A DNA stretch of 25,267 nucleotides from a virus, in the IMG/VR virus record IMGVR_UViG_3300032088_000073, positions 1-25,267 of that record. One strand, written 5' to 3'. The position numbers and the translations under genes are program-made. How positions within the stretch are numbered: the stretch's first letter is position 1; every line of letters starts with the position of its first letter. Under the pieces are notes generated by a model. It had not been told where the DNA came from. It ran no database searches and saw only the letters and a list, made by a program, of their open reading frames with translations. Below, piece by piece: positions 12,301 through 21,600 of this stretch.

Positions 12301-12739
12301 GGCTTGGGCAGACGAGACCGGACAAGATGTCGTTGACGCTAAGAAGGGCGCGGCATTGAAGTTAATAGAGAATGTATTGGCAGACACCCCAATAGACGAA
12401 GGTGTCCTGATTAACAACTGGCGAACAGGAATTAACTCCAGGAACGGAAGAAGTCTAAAAGGTGCAGACCCAAGCGGGTCAAGAGCTTTAGGCGAAGCAA
12501 AGACTAAGATAAAGAAGGTTGTAGGCGATGAGACTATCGTATTCTCGAACAATCTACCCTATGCGCCAGTGGTTGAATTTGGCTTGTACCCTAATCCACC
12601 AAAGAACCCGACAGGAAAGACGATCAATGGCTTTTCTACCCAAGCTCCAAAAGGGATGAGCCGAATAAACGTAGAGAGGATGGTGGTATCTATGAGGAGA
12701 GATAGGGAAGGGTTAATAGTAATTGGTAAGCAACCATGA
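12278..12739 (+). CDS. Tail completion protein, HK97 gp10-like
   Basis: A 153-aa protein of the HK97 gp10/minor tail completion type. Helical N-terminus with a typical DTPIDEGVLINNWRTGINS region, then NNLPYAPVVEFGLYP, the conserved YA..VEFG pattern of this family. Start choice is uncertain: ATG at 12278 is preferred, ATG at 12269 would add three residues; both overlap the upstream gene, and neither has a strong binding site. The ATGA overlap with the next gene fits a coupled connector block. Confidence 0.85.
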   Translation: MSFKLDVKAWADETGQDVVDAKKGAALKLIENVLADTPIDEGVLINNWRTGINSRNGRSLKGADPSGSRALGEAKTKIKKVVGDETIVFSNNLPYAPVVEFGLYPNPPKNPTGKTINGFSTQAPKGMSRINVERMVVSMRRDREGLIVIGKQP

Positions 12740-13152
12740 GCACTGTATTCTCTGACGTTAGCGCCTCTTTAGACGCAAGGCTGAATTCTCTGAGCGGGAG
12801 CGCCCCGATTGCTTGGCCTAATACTGTATTTAAGCCCATCAAGGGAACTTTATATTTGAGGCCGTCTCTGCTGCCGGTTTCATCTGCCCAAGTTGGGTTA
12901 GGGTCTGCTGGACTAGACGAACACACTGGTATTTACCAAGTGGACGTTTACGCCCCATCAGGCAAGGGGAGGAACGAAGCAGAAACAAAAGCGGATTCTG
13001 TTGCAGATCACTTTAAGCGAGGCACTGATCTAACTTATAATGGCGTAACAGTTCGTTTAGGCGACACTTCTCGAAACGAGGGGTTAATCGTAGATGACAG
13101 GTTTGTTATCTCAGTCTCAATCAACTATTCGGCTCACGTAGCCCCGAGGTAA
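12736..13152 (+). CDS. Tail terminator protein
   Basis: A 138-aa protein at the position of the tail terminator (lambda gpU-like role: capping the tail tube and joining it to the head). The middle HTGIYQVDVYAPSGKGRNEA and the C-terminal ISVSINYSAHV fit the DUF4128-type or similar tail terminator folds with beta strands flanked by a helix (EAETKADSVADHFKRG). It overlaps the completion gene by ATGA and is directly followed by the tail tube gene. Confidence 0.82.
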   Translation: MSTVFSDVSASLDARLNSLSGSAPIAWPNTVFKPIKGTLYLRPSLLPVSSAQVGLGSAGLDEHTGIYQVDVYAPSGKGRNEAETKADSVADHFKRGTDLTYNGVTVRLGDTSRNEGLIVDDRFVISVSINYSAHVAPR

Positions 13153-13157
13153 ATAAT

Positions 13158-14081
13158 ATGACTATTGCAACAGGCGCTCGGCATGATATGGGTTACATAT
13201 TAGAGTCGGCTTTTGGAACTACCCCAAGCTCTCCTGCTTTTAAAGCCATTCGGCACACCGGAACAACTTTAGGTCTGTCAAAAGATGCTATTGAGTCCGA
13301 AGAATTGCGAGAAGATCGACAAATTGCCCATTATAGACATGGGAACAAGTCGGTTTCTGGCGACATTAATTTTGAGCTTTCCTACGGATCATTCGACGAC
13401 CTCATTGAAGCTGTCATGTGCGGAACTTGGACCTCTGACGGAGATCCTGAGACTATCGTAACAGGCACAACCTCTCGATCCTTTACTATCGAACGGCATC
13501 ACGAAGATATCAATAAGTATATTCGTTCAACTGGCTGCTCATTTAACAGCATGAGCTTATCTATTGCGCCTAATTCAATGGTCACAGGGTCTTTTTCGGT
13601 TCTGGGCAAAGACCTAACGACCGCTGGAACGGCAATTGCTAACGCAAGTTACCCAGCAGCAACCACCACAGACCCGTTTGACAGCTTCACCGGAGCTATA
13701 ACTGAAGGCGGATCTAGTATTGCGGTTGTAACGGCTCTTGAATTAAATATCGAAAACGGAATGGAATCGCAATATGTAGTTGGCGATGCAACTACCTTGC
13801 AGCCGCCCTTGGCCAAGTCTACGGTTACTGGGTCGATTACTGCTTACTTCGAGAACACTGCGCTTATCGACAAGTTTATTAACGAAACTTCGTCGGCTAT
13901 TACTTTCACATTGACTGACGCTGCTGGGAATGACTACATTTTCAACCTGCCAAACGTGAAGTACAACTCCGGTAATCCAGAAGTCGGTGGGCCGGGAGCT
14001 ATTACAGTAACGCTAGATTTTATTGCGTTGTTTAACTCAGGAATCGCCAGCCAGCTACAAATTACGAAAGACGATGCTTAA
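13158..14081 (+). CDS. Major tail tube protein
   Basis: A 307-aa beta-rich protein forming the tail tube. The start (GARHDMGYILESAFGTTPSS), the region SVSGDINFELSYGSFDDLIEA and the ending GPGAITVTLDFIALFNSG match the phage tail tube family. GAGGTAAATAAT precedes the ATG. No Ig-like domain is fused at the end. It is followed by the chaperone pair and tape measure, the invariant siphovirus order. Confidence 0.93.
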   Translation: MTIATGARHDMGYILESAFGTTPSSPAFKAIRHTGTTLGLSKDAIESEELREDRQIAHYRHGNKSVSGDINFELSYGSFDDLIEAVMCGTWTSDGDPETIVTGTTSRSFTIERHHEDINKYIRSTGCSFNSMSLSIAPNSMVTGSFSVLGKDLTTAGTAIANASYPAATTTDPFDSFTGAITEGGSSIAVVTALELNIENGMESQYVVGDATTLQPPLAKSTVTGSITAYFENTALIDKFINETSSAITFTLTDAAGNDYIFNLPNVKYNSGNPEVGGPGAITVTLDFIALFNSGIASQLQITKDDA

Positions 14082-14101
14082 ACAAACCAAGTGAGGGAAG
14101 G

Positions 14102-14470
14102 ATGGACATTAATGATTTTTATACAGCGGATGAGCATGAGAAAGGCCGAGAGGTAGCTATAAATAACCCCAGCACTGGCGAGCCGTCAGATGTGGTGTTT
14201 ATAGTTAGGGGGCCAGACTCAAAGACTTTTAGGAAAGCGATACTAAAGTCTAATCGAGCAAATCTTGAGGTTGACGATGCAGATAGCATGACGAACCTGT
14301 TGGTCGCAGTGACGATAGGTTGGAAGGGCTTGAAGCAAGGAAGTGGTAAGGACGCGAAAGACGTTCCTTTCTCTCCTGAAGCAGCTAGAAAGATTTACGA
14401 TCAATCGCCTGATGTAGCAACTCAGGTTATGACTTTTGTTAGCCAGCGCCAAAATTTTACCAAGGGCTAA
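14102..14470 (+). CDS. Tail assembly chaperone, short (G-like) product
   Basis: The zero-frame product of 122 aa, ending QNFTKG. It is the lambda G analogue that binds the tape measure during tail assembly. The layout (KGREVAINNPSTGEPSDVVF, a central GPDSKTFRKAILK, acidic linker and AVTIGWKGL) agrees with phage tail chaperones. GAGGGAAGG precedes the ATG. Near its end lies a slippery heptamer that gives the longer product. Confidence 0.88.
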   Translation: MDINDFYTADEHEKGREVAINNPSTGEPSDVVFIVRGPDSKTFRKAILKSNRANLEVDDADSMTNLLVAVTIGWKGLKQGSGKDAKDVPFSPEAARKIYDQSPDVATQVMTFVSQRQNFTKG

Positions 14471-14799
14471 CTGACGAAATCTTTACGTATGCACAGTGGC
14501 AGTTTTGGGCCTCTGGTTACGATAAAGACTCCAACGTTAGCCGTATTGAAAACTTGAGGCAAGTCGAGAAGACACTGGGACGCAAGCCTAAAGAATTGCA
14601 AGCCGCGCCTGTTTTACGGGACGAGCTCGCTTACCTTTGGTTGATGTTTGTTCGGTTGAAGAACGCGTCTGGAGAGGCAATAAGCTACACTCATATAAAA
14701 GATTATATGTCCATATTTGGGGAGCTAACGCTTTTTGAGATAGAAACAATCGTCGAATTAGACCAAGCCCAAAGGGTAGAGGCAAATAAAAATGGCTGA
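14102..14799 (+). CDS. Tail assembly chaperone, long (GT-like) product by -1 frameshift
   Basis: Zero frame to the TTT codon at 14456-14458, then -1 frame from TAC (14458-14460) to TGA (14797-14799), about 232 aa in total. The join gives NF then YQGLTDEIFTYAQWQFWAS, a natural continuation. The -1 frame has a stop at 14440-14442 and no ATG before about 14700, so independent initiation is unlikely; the only early candidate is TTG at 14554. Tail chaperone frameshifting is a well-established property of siphophages. The extension would recruit tail tube subunits to the tape measure. Confidence 0.85.
14452..14458 (+). promoter_or_regulatory. -1 ribosomal frameshift slippery site A_AAT_TTT
   Basis: Zero-frame codons read CAA AAT TTT ACC; the heptamer A AAT TTT fits X_XXY_YYZ and allows both tRNAs to re-pair after slipping back one base. 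The zero-frame stop follows four codons later (14468-14470). Confidence 0.85.
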
Positions 14800-17011
14800 C
14801 GCAAATTTAGACATAAGAGTCACCTCTAAGGGTATCAAAGAAGCACATCTCGCGCTTCAGAAGCTAGGCATCAATGCGGACAAAGCCGAAGACGCGGTTA
14901 GGCAGTACAAAGACGAAACCAAGAAAAGCACTACCGCTCAGAAGCAGTACGCAACCCAGCAGGCCAAAACTAACGTAGCAGTTAGCCAAGCAGCCAAAGT
15001 TCACAAAGAGGCTAGAGGCGGCTTTCGCGCAATGCGAGGAGCTACTCAGCAAGTATCCTTTCAGCTTCAAGATATCGCAGTCCAGGCTCAATCAGGAACC
15101 GCTGGTTTAACTATTTTGGCCCAACAGGGGCCGCAGCTTCTTTCAGTGTTTGGCCCCGCCGGTGCCGTTGCTGGTGCTTTTGTTGCCTTTGGCGCATTGA
15201 TTGCCGGTGTGCTGTTGCCCGGCTTAATGGATAGCGAAGAAAAGGTTGACAACTTAGGTGAAGCTCTCGACCGCTTGAAAGCGGCAACAGACAGAACAAA
15301 AGGCGGCGTTCTAGCTCTTAGTCAAGAATTTGCCACTTTAGCGAGAGAGTCAGGCGCACTAGCAGAGCTTGAGCTGGCTTTAGATGCAAGCAAGATCGAG
15401 AAAGGGCTTGATCAGGCAATAGAAAAGATTGAAGAAGGTTTTAACTTTCCTTTAGAAATACAGTCAAGGTTATTCCAAGACTATCAAGACAAGATCAACG
15501 GGGTAAGCAAGTCTGTCAATGACTTCAGCACTATAAGCCTTGCGGGAAGTAAAAAAATAAGTGCGTTTGGTAGAAGTATAGGCTTAACAGCTCGGGAAGC
15601 TAGTGATCTTGGTTTAGCTTTTGGCAAGTTTAAGGAGCAAAGGACTCCTGAGCTATTTGACGAATTACAAGCAACATTCAAGAGGTTGAGAGGGGAAACC
15701 ACAAATACAGAGGCTTACGACAAACTAGCAGATATTTTTGTCAATCAAGCAAGGAGTATCCGGGCAGGGACTAAAGCCTTAGAGGATAACGCAGCCGTTA
15801 CGGCGATGATACAAGAAGGAACTTTAAAGACCGTATCTCAACTTGAGGCTGAAGAAAAAGCAAGGAAGAACCTTTCTGCTGCTGCACAAGCAGAGCTCGA
15901 CGCTAGAGACAAGTTGGCTAATCAAAATCGAAAGGGCTTGACTGCCACTTTAGATAGAGAAGTTAAAGAGACAGAAAACGCGGAAAGGGAAAAAGCTGAG
16001 TTAGTAGAGCGAACTCAAAAAATATTATCCACCTTGTACAGCGAGACCAGCCCTGCTGTGTTGTCCTTTGCACGACAGCAGCAGACCATTCTAGCTATAT
16101 TAAAAGAATCCCACGCAAAAGGTGCGATGGAAGAAGAAGCGTTTATTGCAGCCAAAAAACGAATTAGAGAAGATTACGTTGCTTTTGTGCAAGAGCAAGA
16201 GGAAAAAGCAGAGCTAATAGAGGCTCAGAGACAGGCTAGGGAATTGCAGAGAGCAGCAGATCTGGCTTATGAGAAGATGTCTCTTGTAGAGAAGTGGATG
16301 CTTAGTACGCAGGAGGCTATCAAGAATGTAGACGCCATGTACATGATGATGGCGGTAAACCTAGAGTCCAGTATAGCAACCGCTTTTGAGGGAATACTTA
16401 CAGGCACCATGACCGTTAAGGAAGCCTTCGTAGACTTCACAAAAAGTATGCTGCAATCATTCTTGACCATGATCGCTCAAATGGCGGCAAAGCGGTTGGC
16501 CTTGTTCGCTGTCGAAAAGCTAATTGGCAAGACTACAGCAGCAAGTGCCGCAACTTATATGGGGCTAAATGCAGCAGCAATGAGTATGCAAGCCGGGCTA
16601 AATGCTTTTGCTAGTACAGCCGCGATCCCAGTCGTAGGCCCAGCAGCAGCACCCGCAGCGATGGCAACTGCAATAGGTATTACTGCTCCGTTAGCATCAG
16701 CGGTATCAGCCTTGAGCACCTCAGCGGCGGCGGCAAGAGCAACTGGCGGTCAGGTTAGAGGCGGGCAATCATACTTAGTCGGTGAGCGAGGCCCAGAGCT
16801 GTTGACTATGGGAGGCTCAGGTCGTATATCGAGCAACGATCAACTCAAGAATGCAGTTGGAGGAGGCGGGGGCATAACGATTGTAAATAACGTAGACGCT
16901 AGAGGTGCGGATGCGAGCGTAGATGTTAAGATAAGAAAGGCAATGCAAGAGACAGCGGCCACCACTATCGAAACAATACGCGACTTATCAAGAAGGCGTA
17001 GATTTATATGA
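14792..17011 (+). CDS. Tape measure protein
   Basis: A 739-aa protein that sets tail length and is threaded through the tail tube. It has an N-terminal coiled coil (about 20-75), the typical region VSFQLQDIAVQAQSGTAGLT (88-107) and ILAQQGPQLLSVFGP, a hydrophobic segment (about 120-145), long helical and coiled-coil parts, a second hydrophobic region near residues 560-660, and the C-terminal LVGERGPELLTMGGSGRIS typical of tape measures. From the usual 0.15 nm per residue, the tail would be roughly 110 nm (inference). It overlaps the chaperone end by 8 nt and the next gene by ATGA. Confidence 0.95.
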   Translation: MADANLDIRVTSKGIKEAHLALQKLGINADKAEDAVRQYKDETKKSTTAQKQYATQQAKTNVAVSQAAKVHKEARGGFRAMRGATQQVSFQLQDIAVQAQSGTAGLTILAQQGPQLLSVFGPAGAVAGAFVAFGALIAGVLLPGLMDSEEKVDNLGEALDRLKAATDRTKGGVLALSQEFATLARESGALAELELALDASKIEKGLDQAIEKIEEGFNFPLEIQSRLFQDYQDKINGVSKSVNDFSTISLAGSKKISAFGRSIGLTAREASDLGLAFGKFKEQRTPELFDELQATFKRLRGETTNTEAYDKLADIFVNQARSIRAGTKALEDNAAVTAMIQEGTLKTVSQLEAEEKARKNLSAAAQAELDARDKLANQNRKGLTATLDREVKETENAEREKAELVERTQKILSTLYSETSPAVLSFARQQQTILAILKESHAKGAMEEEAFIAAKKRIREDYVAFVQEQEEKAELIEAQRQARELQRAADLAYEKMSLVEKWMLSTQEAIKNVDAMYMMMAVNLESSIATAFEGILTGTMTVKEAFVDFTKSMLQSFLTMIAQMAAKRLALFAVEKLIGKTTAASAATYMGLNAAAMSMQAGLNAFASTAAIPVVGPAAAPAAMATAIGITAPLASAVSALSTSAAAARATGGQVRGGQSYLVGERGPELLTMGGSGRISSNDQLKNAVGGGGGITIVNNVDARGADASVDVKIRKAMQETAATTIETIRDLSRRRRFI

Positions 17012-17613
17012 GCACTTTCGCATTTGCAACAGATGTTCCAAACGTATTGCCCAGCACATCGGCTTGGGAGCTAGTAAGCAACTCTAGGATGTTCCGTAGC
17101 CCGTTGACCAATGCCATACAAACAGCGGCGAGAAAAGGTTCGCACTGGAAAATATCTTTATCTTTCGATAATTTGTCGGGTGAAGATCGAGCAAATTTAC
17201 AGGCATTTCTTACTAAGCTGGAAGGTCAAGAACATAGATTTAGTATCATAGACCATTCCTTTGTTCGCAGGGGTTCTGGTGCCGATACCGGGCTAGTGAC
17301 GGCTGCAAGTTCAGGAAATACTTTAAATTTTACGCGGTCTGCGACTAGCTCTATTAGCATAAACAAAGGCGACTACATAAGCGCAAACGGGCAGTTGTTT
17401 ATGTGTACAACTGCAATGGCCGCGACTACGGCGACTTCGGGGCTTAGTGTAGGCGTTTCTCCAGCGGTAAGGAATTCATCAGTTGGAGCGGCGGTGGATT
17501 TAGACACCCCTTCAGGCGTTTTTATGCTGACTTCGAGCGCAAGCTGGGACACCAAGCCGGGGTTATTTTCTAGCTTCAGTATTGACGCAATAGAGGATGT
17601 CTTAGCAACATGA
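17008..17613 (+). CDS. Distal tail protein (lambda M-like position)
   Basis: A 201-aa tail-tip protein immediately after the tape measure. The N-terminal part (VLPSTSAWELVSNSRMFRSP, then GSHWKISLSFDNLSGEDRAN and LEGQEHRFSIIDHS) resembles a family of siphophage distal tail proteins; the C-terminal half is a Ser/Thr/Ala-rich beta region. It is coupled on both sides by ATGA. Assignment is by position and general pattern. Confidence 0.78.
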   Translation: MSTFAFATDVPNVLPSTSAWELVSNSRMFRSPLTNAIQTAARKGSHWKISLSFDNLSGEDRANLQAFLTKLEGQEHRFSIIDHSFVRRGSGADTGLVTAASSGNTLNFTRSATSSISINKGDYISANGQLFMCTTAMAATTATSGLSVGVSPAVRNSSVGAAVDLDTPSGVFMLTSSASWDTKPGLFSSFSIDAIEDVLAT

Positions 17614-18299
17614 GCAGAGATTTAGCCAGCAACACGGCAATAAAATACGCATCAACGAATGTATTTCCGATTACATTTGTGAAGCTGGAATTTTTACCGA
17701 CTACCGCCCAGCCTACTGCCGGTGTCGGTACTATTAGACTACACAACGGACTGGGGACTTACACTTGGGATGATGGGTCTGGGAGTCAGAGCTGGCTTGG
17801 GACGGGCGATTTAGGACAGATAAGCAAGATACAAGAAGGCGAAGAAGTCAGCCCTTATGGCATCCAGCTAACCCTTTCGGGCTTAGATCCTGACTTGGTT
17901 GGAGAGGCTATTAAAGAAACCTACTATCAGCGGCCAGTGACCTTGTATGTTGGCGCGTTAAACGATAGCGACCAGCTAGTAGCAACGCCTGACGTAATGT
18001 GGACCGGGTTTATGGACCTAATGTCGGCAAGCGTTGGAGCTGAAGGTGGAGATTCGCTCGTATTGAATTGTGAGAGCGAGCTTGCCATGTTTGAGCGATC
18101 TCGCAATTTGTTGTTCACAAACTCATCTCAGCAAGTCATTAGTAGTGGCGACACATTCTTCAATCAACTTCAAGATATGGAAGACCTTACTTTGTCCTGG
18201 GGAAATAAAGGCTCTCGAATTGCAGGGAGAACTCCGGGATTTGATAGCGCACCTTTTGACGATATTGATTTAGAAAACCTAGACCTAAATAGCAAGTAA
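17610..18299 (+). CDS. Tail-tip protein (lambda L-like position)
   Basis: A 229-aa tail-tip protein with beta-rich hub-like sequence (FPITFVKLEFLPTTAQPTAG, GIQLTLSGLDPDLVGEAIKE, QRPVTLYVGALNDSD), similar to proteins called DUF2163-like or minor tail protein. It would sit between distal tail ring and central hub. No Cys cluster for an iron-sulphur site, as known in lambda gpL, is visible: only one Cys is seen. It overlaps the next gene as TAATG. Confidence 0.78.
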   Translation: MSRDLASNTAIKYASTNVFPITFVKLEFLPTTAQPTAGVGTIRLHNGLGTYTWDDGSGSQSWLGTGDLGQISKIQEGEEVSPYGIQLTLSGLDPDLVGEAIKETYYQRPVTLYVGALNDSDQLVATPDVMWTGFMDLMSASVGAEGGDSLVLNCESELAMFERSRNLLFTNSSQQVISSGDTFFNQLQDMEDLTLSWGNKGSRIAGRTPGFDSAPFDDIDLENLDLNSK

Positions 18300-18691
18300 T
18301 GAATATTGTTGCCAACAAACTTTTATCTTCCCTAAACTCTTGGGAGAAAGGCGATTTTGAATACGGCACAACCGATTGCTGCCAATTTGCTTCCCATGTT
18401 GTCAAAGAGATAACCGGCGAAGATCACGCATCTAAGTTTGAGTATGGATCAGAAGCAGAAGCTCAAAGAATTATAGAAGAACACAACGGGTTAGTGGGCT
18501 TGATATCAAGTCTACTTGGAGAGCCTAAAAAGGCGGAGAAAGATGGGGATGTTTGCGTTTTATTTATCCCGTCTATTGGCGAGCTGTTAGGCGTTCGGTA
18601 CAACGGCAATGTGGTTTGCATAACCGAGAAAGGCTTAAAGGCTGTTGAATATAAATATGTAATAGCGGAGTGGGCGATATGCCACCAGTAA
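18299..18691 (+). CDS. NlpC/P60-like tail-tip protein (DUF6950-like), active site doubtful
   Basis: A 130-aa protein at the lambda K position, where an NlpC/P60 cysteine peptidase normally sits to open peptidoglycan during entry. The start of the domain fits: FEYGTTDCCQFASHVVKEIT with Cys27 or Cys28 as nucleophile candidate, then GDVCVLFIPSIGELLGVRYN. The catalytic His expected in the following strand is not seen there (GVRYNGNVVCITEKG), as in the DUF6950 group. It may therefore be a structural plug or use another residue. It overlaps the upstream gene by one base and the hub gene start by 13 nt. Confidence 0.75.
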   Translation: MNIVANKLLSSLNSWEKGDFEYGTTDCCQFASHVVKEITGEDHASKFEYGSEAEAQRIIEEHNGLVGLISSLLGEPKKAEKDGDVCVLFIPSIGELLGVRYNGNVVCITEKGLKAVEYKYVIAEWAICHQ

Positions 18692-21600
18692 TAGCTGCCA
18701 TACAAGCAATAGGTGCTTTAATTCCCGGAATAGCGGCGGCAACAACAGCGGCTACCGTGGCTGGGACTTTGATAATAGCAAGTGCCGCTATGGCTATTAG
18801 ATCTTTAATACCCAAAGTAGACATGGGCGTTGTTGATACTGACCGATCAAGACAGACCACAGTACGAAGCACCATTGAGCCTAGAAAGTTAGTTTACGGC
18901 GAGACAATGATCAGTGGTGTGGTTTCTTTCGCGCAAGTCGATGGGGCTAACAACAAGAATCTGCATCAAGTTATTGCTATTGCTGGTCACAAATTAACCT
19001 CTATAGATAAGATATTTTTTGATGATTACTCAATTGACCTGTCGACGCAAGTTGACGGCAATGGTGACGTTACTTCTGGCAAGTTTGCAAAGAAGACAAA
19101 CGAGTCTGGCACTCTTGAGACGATGGTTCATATCGAAACGCGAGACGGGTCTTTGTCTCAAACAGCATATTCCAATTTAGTTACCGCGTTTGCTGGCACT
19201 GGGGCTAATTCAGGGAAAGGATACGAGACTACTCATAAAGGCAATAGTGTAGCAAGTATTTACACGAGATGGACCATCCACGAGGGTTCGGCGGAGACTT
19301 GGGACGAAGTTGGCGGCATCCAAAACATTAAGGCAGTAGTCAAAGGGAAGGCTGTTTATGACCCTCGATTGGATGTAGCGGCGGGCAATGATGCTGGCGA
19401 CAACCCTACTACAGCAGCTTATATAAAATATTCAGACGGAGCTACAACGGCGACGCATCAAAGAGACTTGCAAGGGCAGAACCCAGCCTTGATGCTTGCT
19501 GATTACTTAATGGATTCTACGTTTGGGCTTGGGCTTCCTGCAAGCAAGATAGATTGGCCTGCGGTTGTTACTGCGGCAGATGCTTGTGACTTCTTAGTTC
19601 CCATCCCAGTCAGTCAGACTCAAAAACGCTTCTTTGGGTCTGGGGTCATCTTTGGGTCAGATAATCACCGAAAGTCTATCTCTAAAATACTTAGTGGGAT
19701 GAACGGCGACCTGATTTACTCTCAGGGCAAATACATTATTAAGGCAGGAGTCCATCAAGCCGCAACTGCTGATCTTGCATTTACTGAAGACGATATCGCT
19801 GGTGAATTTACGGTCAAGACTTCAATCCCTAGAGCAGACCGATTCAACACGATTAAGGGCATGTTTATAGACCCAGAATCAAACTACAAGATGACTGAGT
19901 TTTCGCCTAGAACGGTTTCAGGAGCTGTAGCTAGAGACAATGGCGAGGTCTTAGAAGAAGAAATTAAGCTAACGTTTACGTCCGACAGGTACGTTGCACA
20001 AAGGCTGGCAATTAAAAAGGTCAATCAATCGTTCTTGCAGACTACTTTAAGTTTGCCTGTCAACCTAAAAGGTATGAAGGTCGCAGTTGGTGATCGCATT
20101 ACGCTTGCGCTGAATGACTTCGCTACGATTGACGCTGATTGGAATCCAAGCAAAGAGTTTAAAGTTGTTGGCTGGTCGTTTTCTGAAAGTGGGAATGGCG
20201 CGATCGACCTCAGCCTTATCGAAGATGATTCCGCACGATACGCTGACCCAGCAGAGGGCGAATACAACCAGATATCTAACACTGGCGTTATCACTACTTC
20301 CCTAGCTGACGTTCCACTCCCTACTGGATTTACCGCAACGGCTGGATACAACTCGGTTAATCTTGCTTGGACAAATCCAACTAACACTGGCGCTTGGGAG
20401 CAGATTTGGATTTATGCGAGCGATACGGCAACGCCTCCAGCAACGCCAATCGAGAAGTTCAGAGGAACCAGCTTTACGCATCAAATCGCTGGCGGGACGG
20501 CTAAGTATTATTGGATTCAGGCAGTAAAGTATCCTTTGGGCGCAACTCCTGCGGCTGGAGCTACCAATACCGCCAAATCCGCATTAGTCCCGTTTGGTTC
20601 GCCTACAGCAGTCACTGCATTAAAGATTGCCAACGCAGTAATGGCTTCAGACTCAATAGACACTGCTCAGATTATAGATGACGCAGTTGGGTCTGACCAA
20701 ATAGCCACAACACTTCAATCCGATAACTACAGCCTACAGAATCAAACCGGCTGGGAAATAACCAAGTCAGGAGATGCCACTTTTAACAACGCGGTAGTGC
20801 GCGGCAACATAAGCGCCACTACTGGTAGTGTCGGCGGATTTACAATCAGCTCTACCGACTTAATCGCTGGTGACGGCGCAACAAGGGTCTCGTTATCGAC
20901 AGATGACGGAATTAGTCTAGGCAATAACACTTTTGCAAACGCGCCTTTTAGGGTAACAAGAGCTGGCGCATTAACCGCAACAGATGCAACGATAACCGGC
21001 GCAATCACAGCCACATCAGGAACATTTACCGGAACTGTAAACGCATCCGCTGGGGAGTTTACTGGAAGCGTTAGCATAGGCAGCACAGGTGCCATTTACG
21101 GCGGCACGATGAACGAGTTTTTAAAGGCTAACACTTCAGGCTTCTTTTTAGGTTACGACACGGACGCATACAAACTATCGGTTGGTAATTCTTCTGGCGA
21201 AGTTTTGACTTGGGACGGGTCTAAGCTAAATGTAGATGCCAACACTGTCAGCTTCTCTACGGGCGGCGAGCAAGACTACTCATCAGAATCTAGGTATACC
21301 ACCAGTCAGAAAAGCGCGACTGTTGTTCTAGCAAATAACTCTAGCTATTTCTTGTTTGACAACAGAAGGCAAGATCTAGCCTTTCCTGATTTTATTGTTA
21401 GCTATTACTTAGGGCCCTTAACGTCAGGAACGCAATCTAGTCAAGCAAATGCCAGAAACGGCATCATGGATAGCATAAAGGTAGAGCTTTTTTATGCTGA
21501 CGCCTCTACTGGAAGTCCTGGCGCTTGGACATCATTTAGAAGTATTACTGCTGGAAGCTGGTATACAGATACTGGCCAAGGGGCGATGTTTAGCAACTTC

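Noticed and set aside
14554-14799. Independent gene from TTG at 14554 instead of a frameshift product
   Set aside because: The frame is coding-like well upstream of 14554 back to the slippery site, and no ribosome binding site precedes the TTG.
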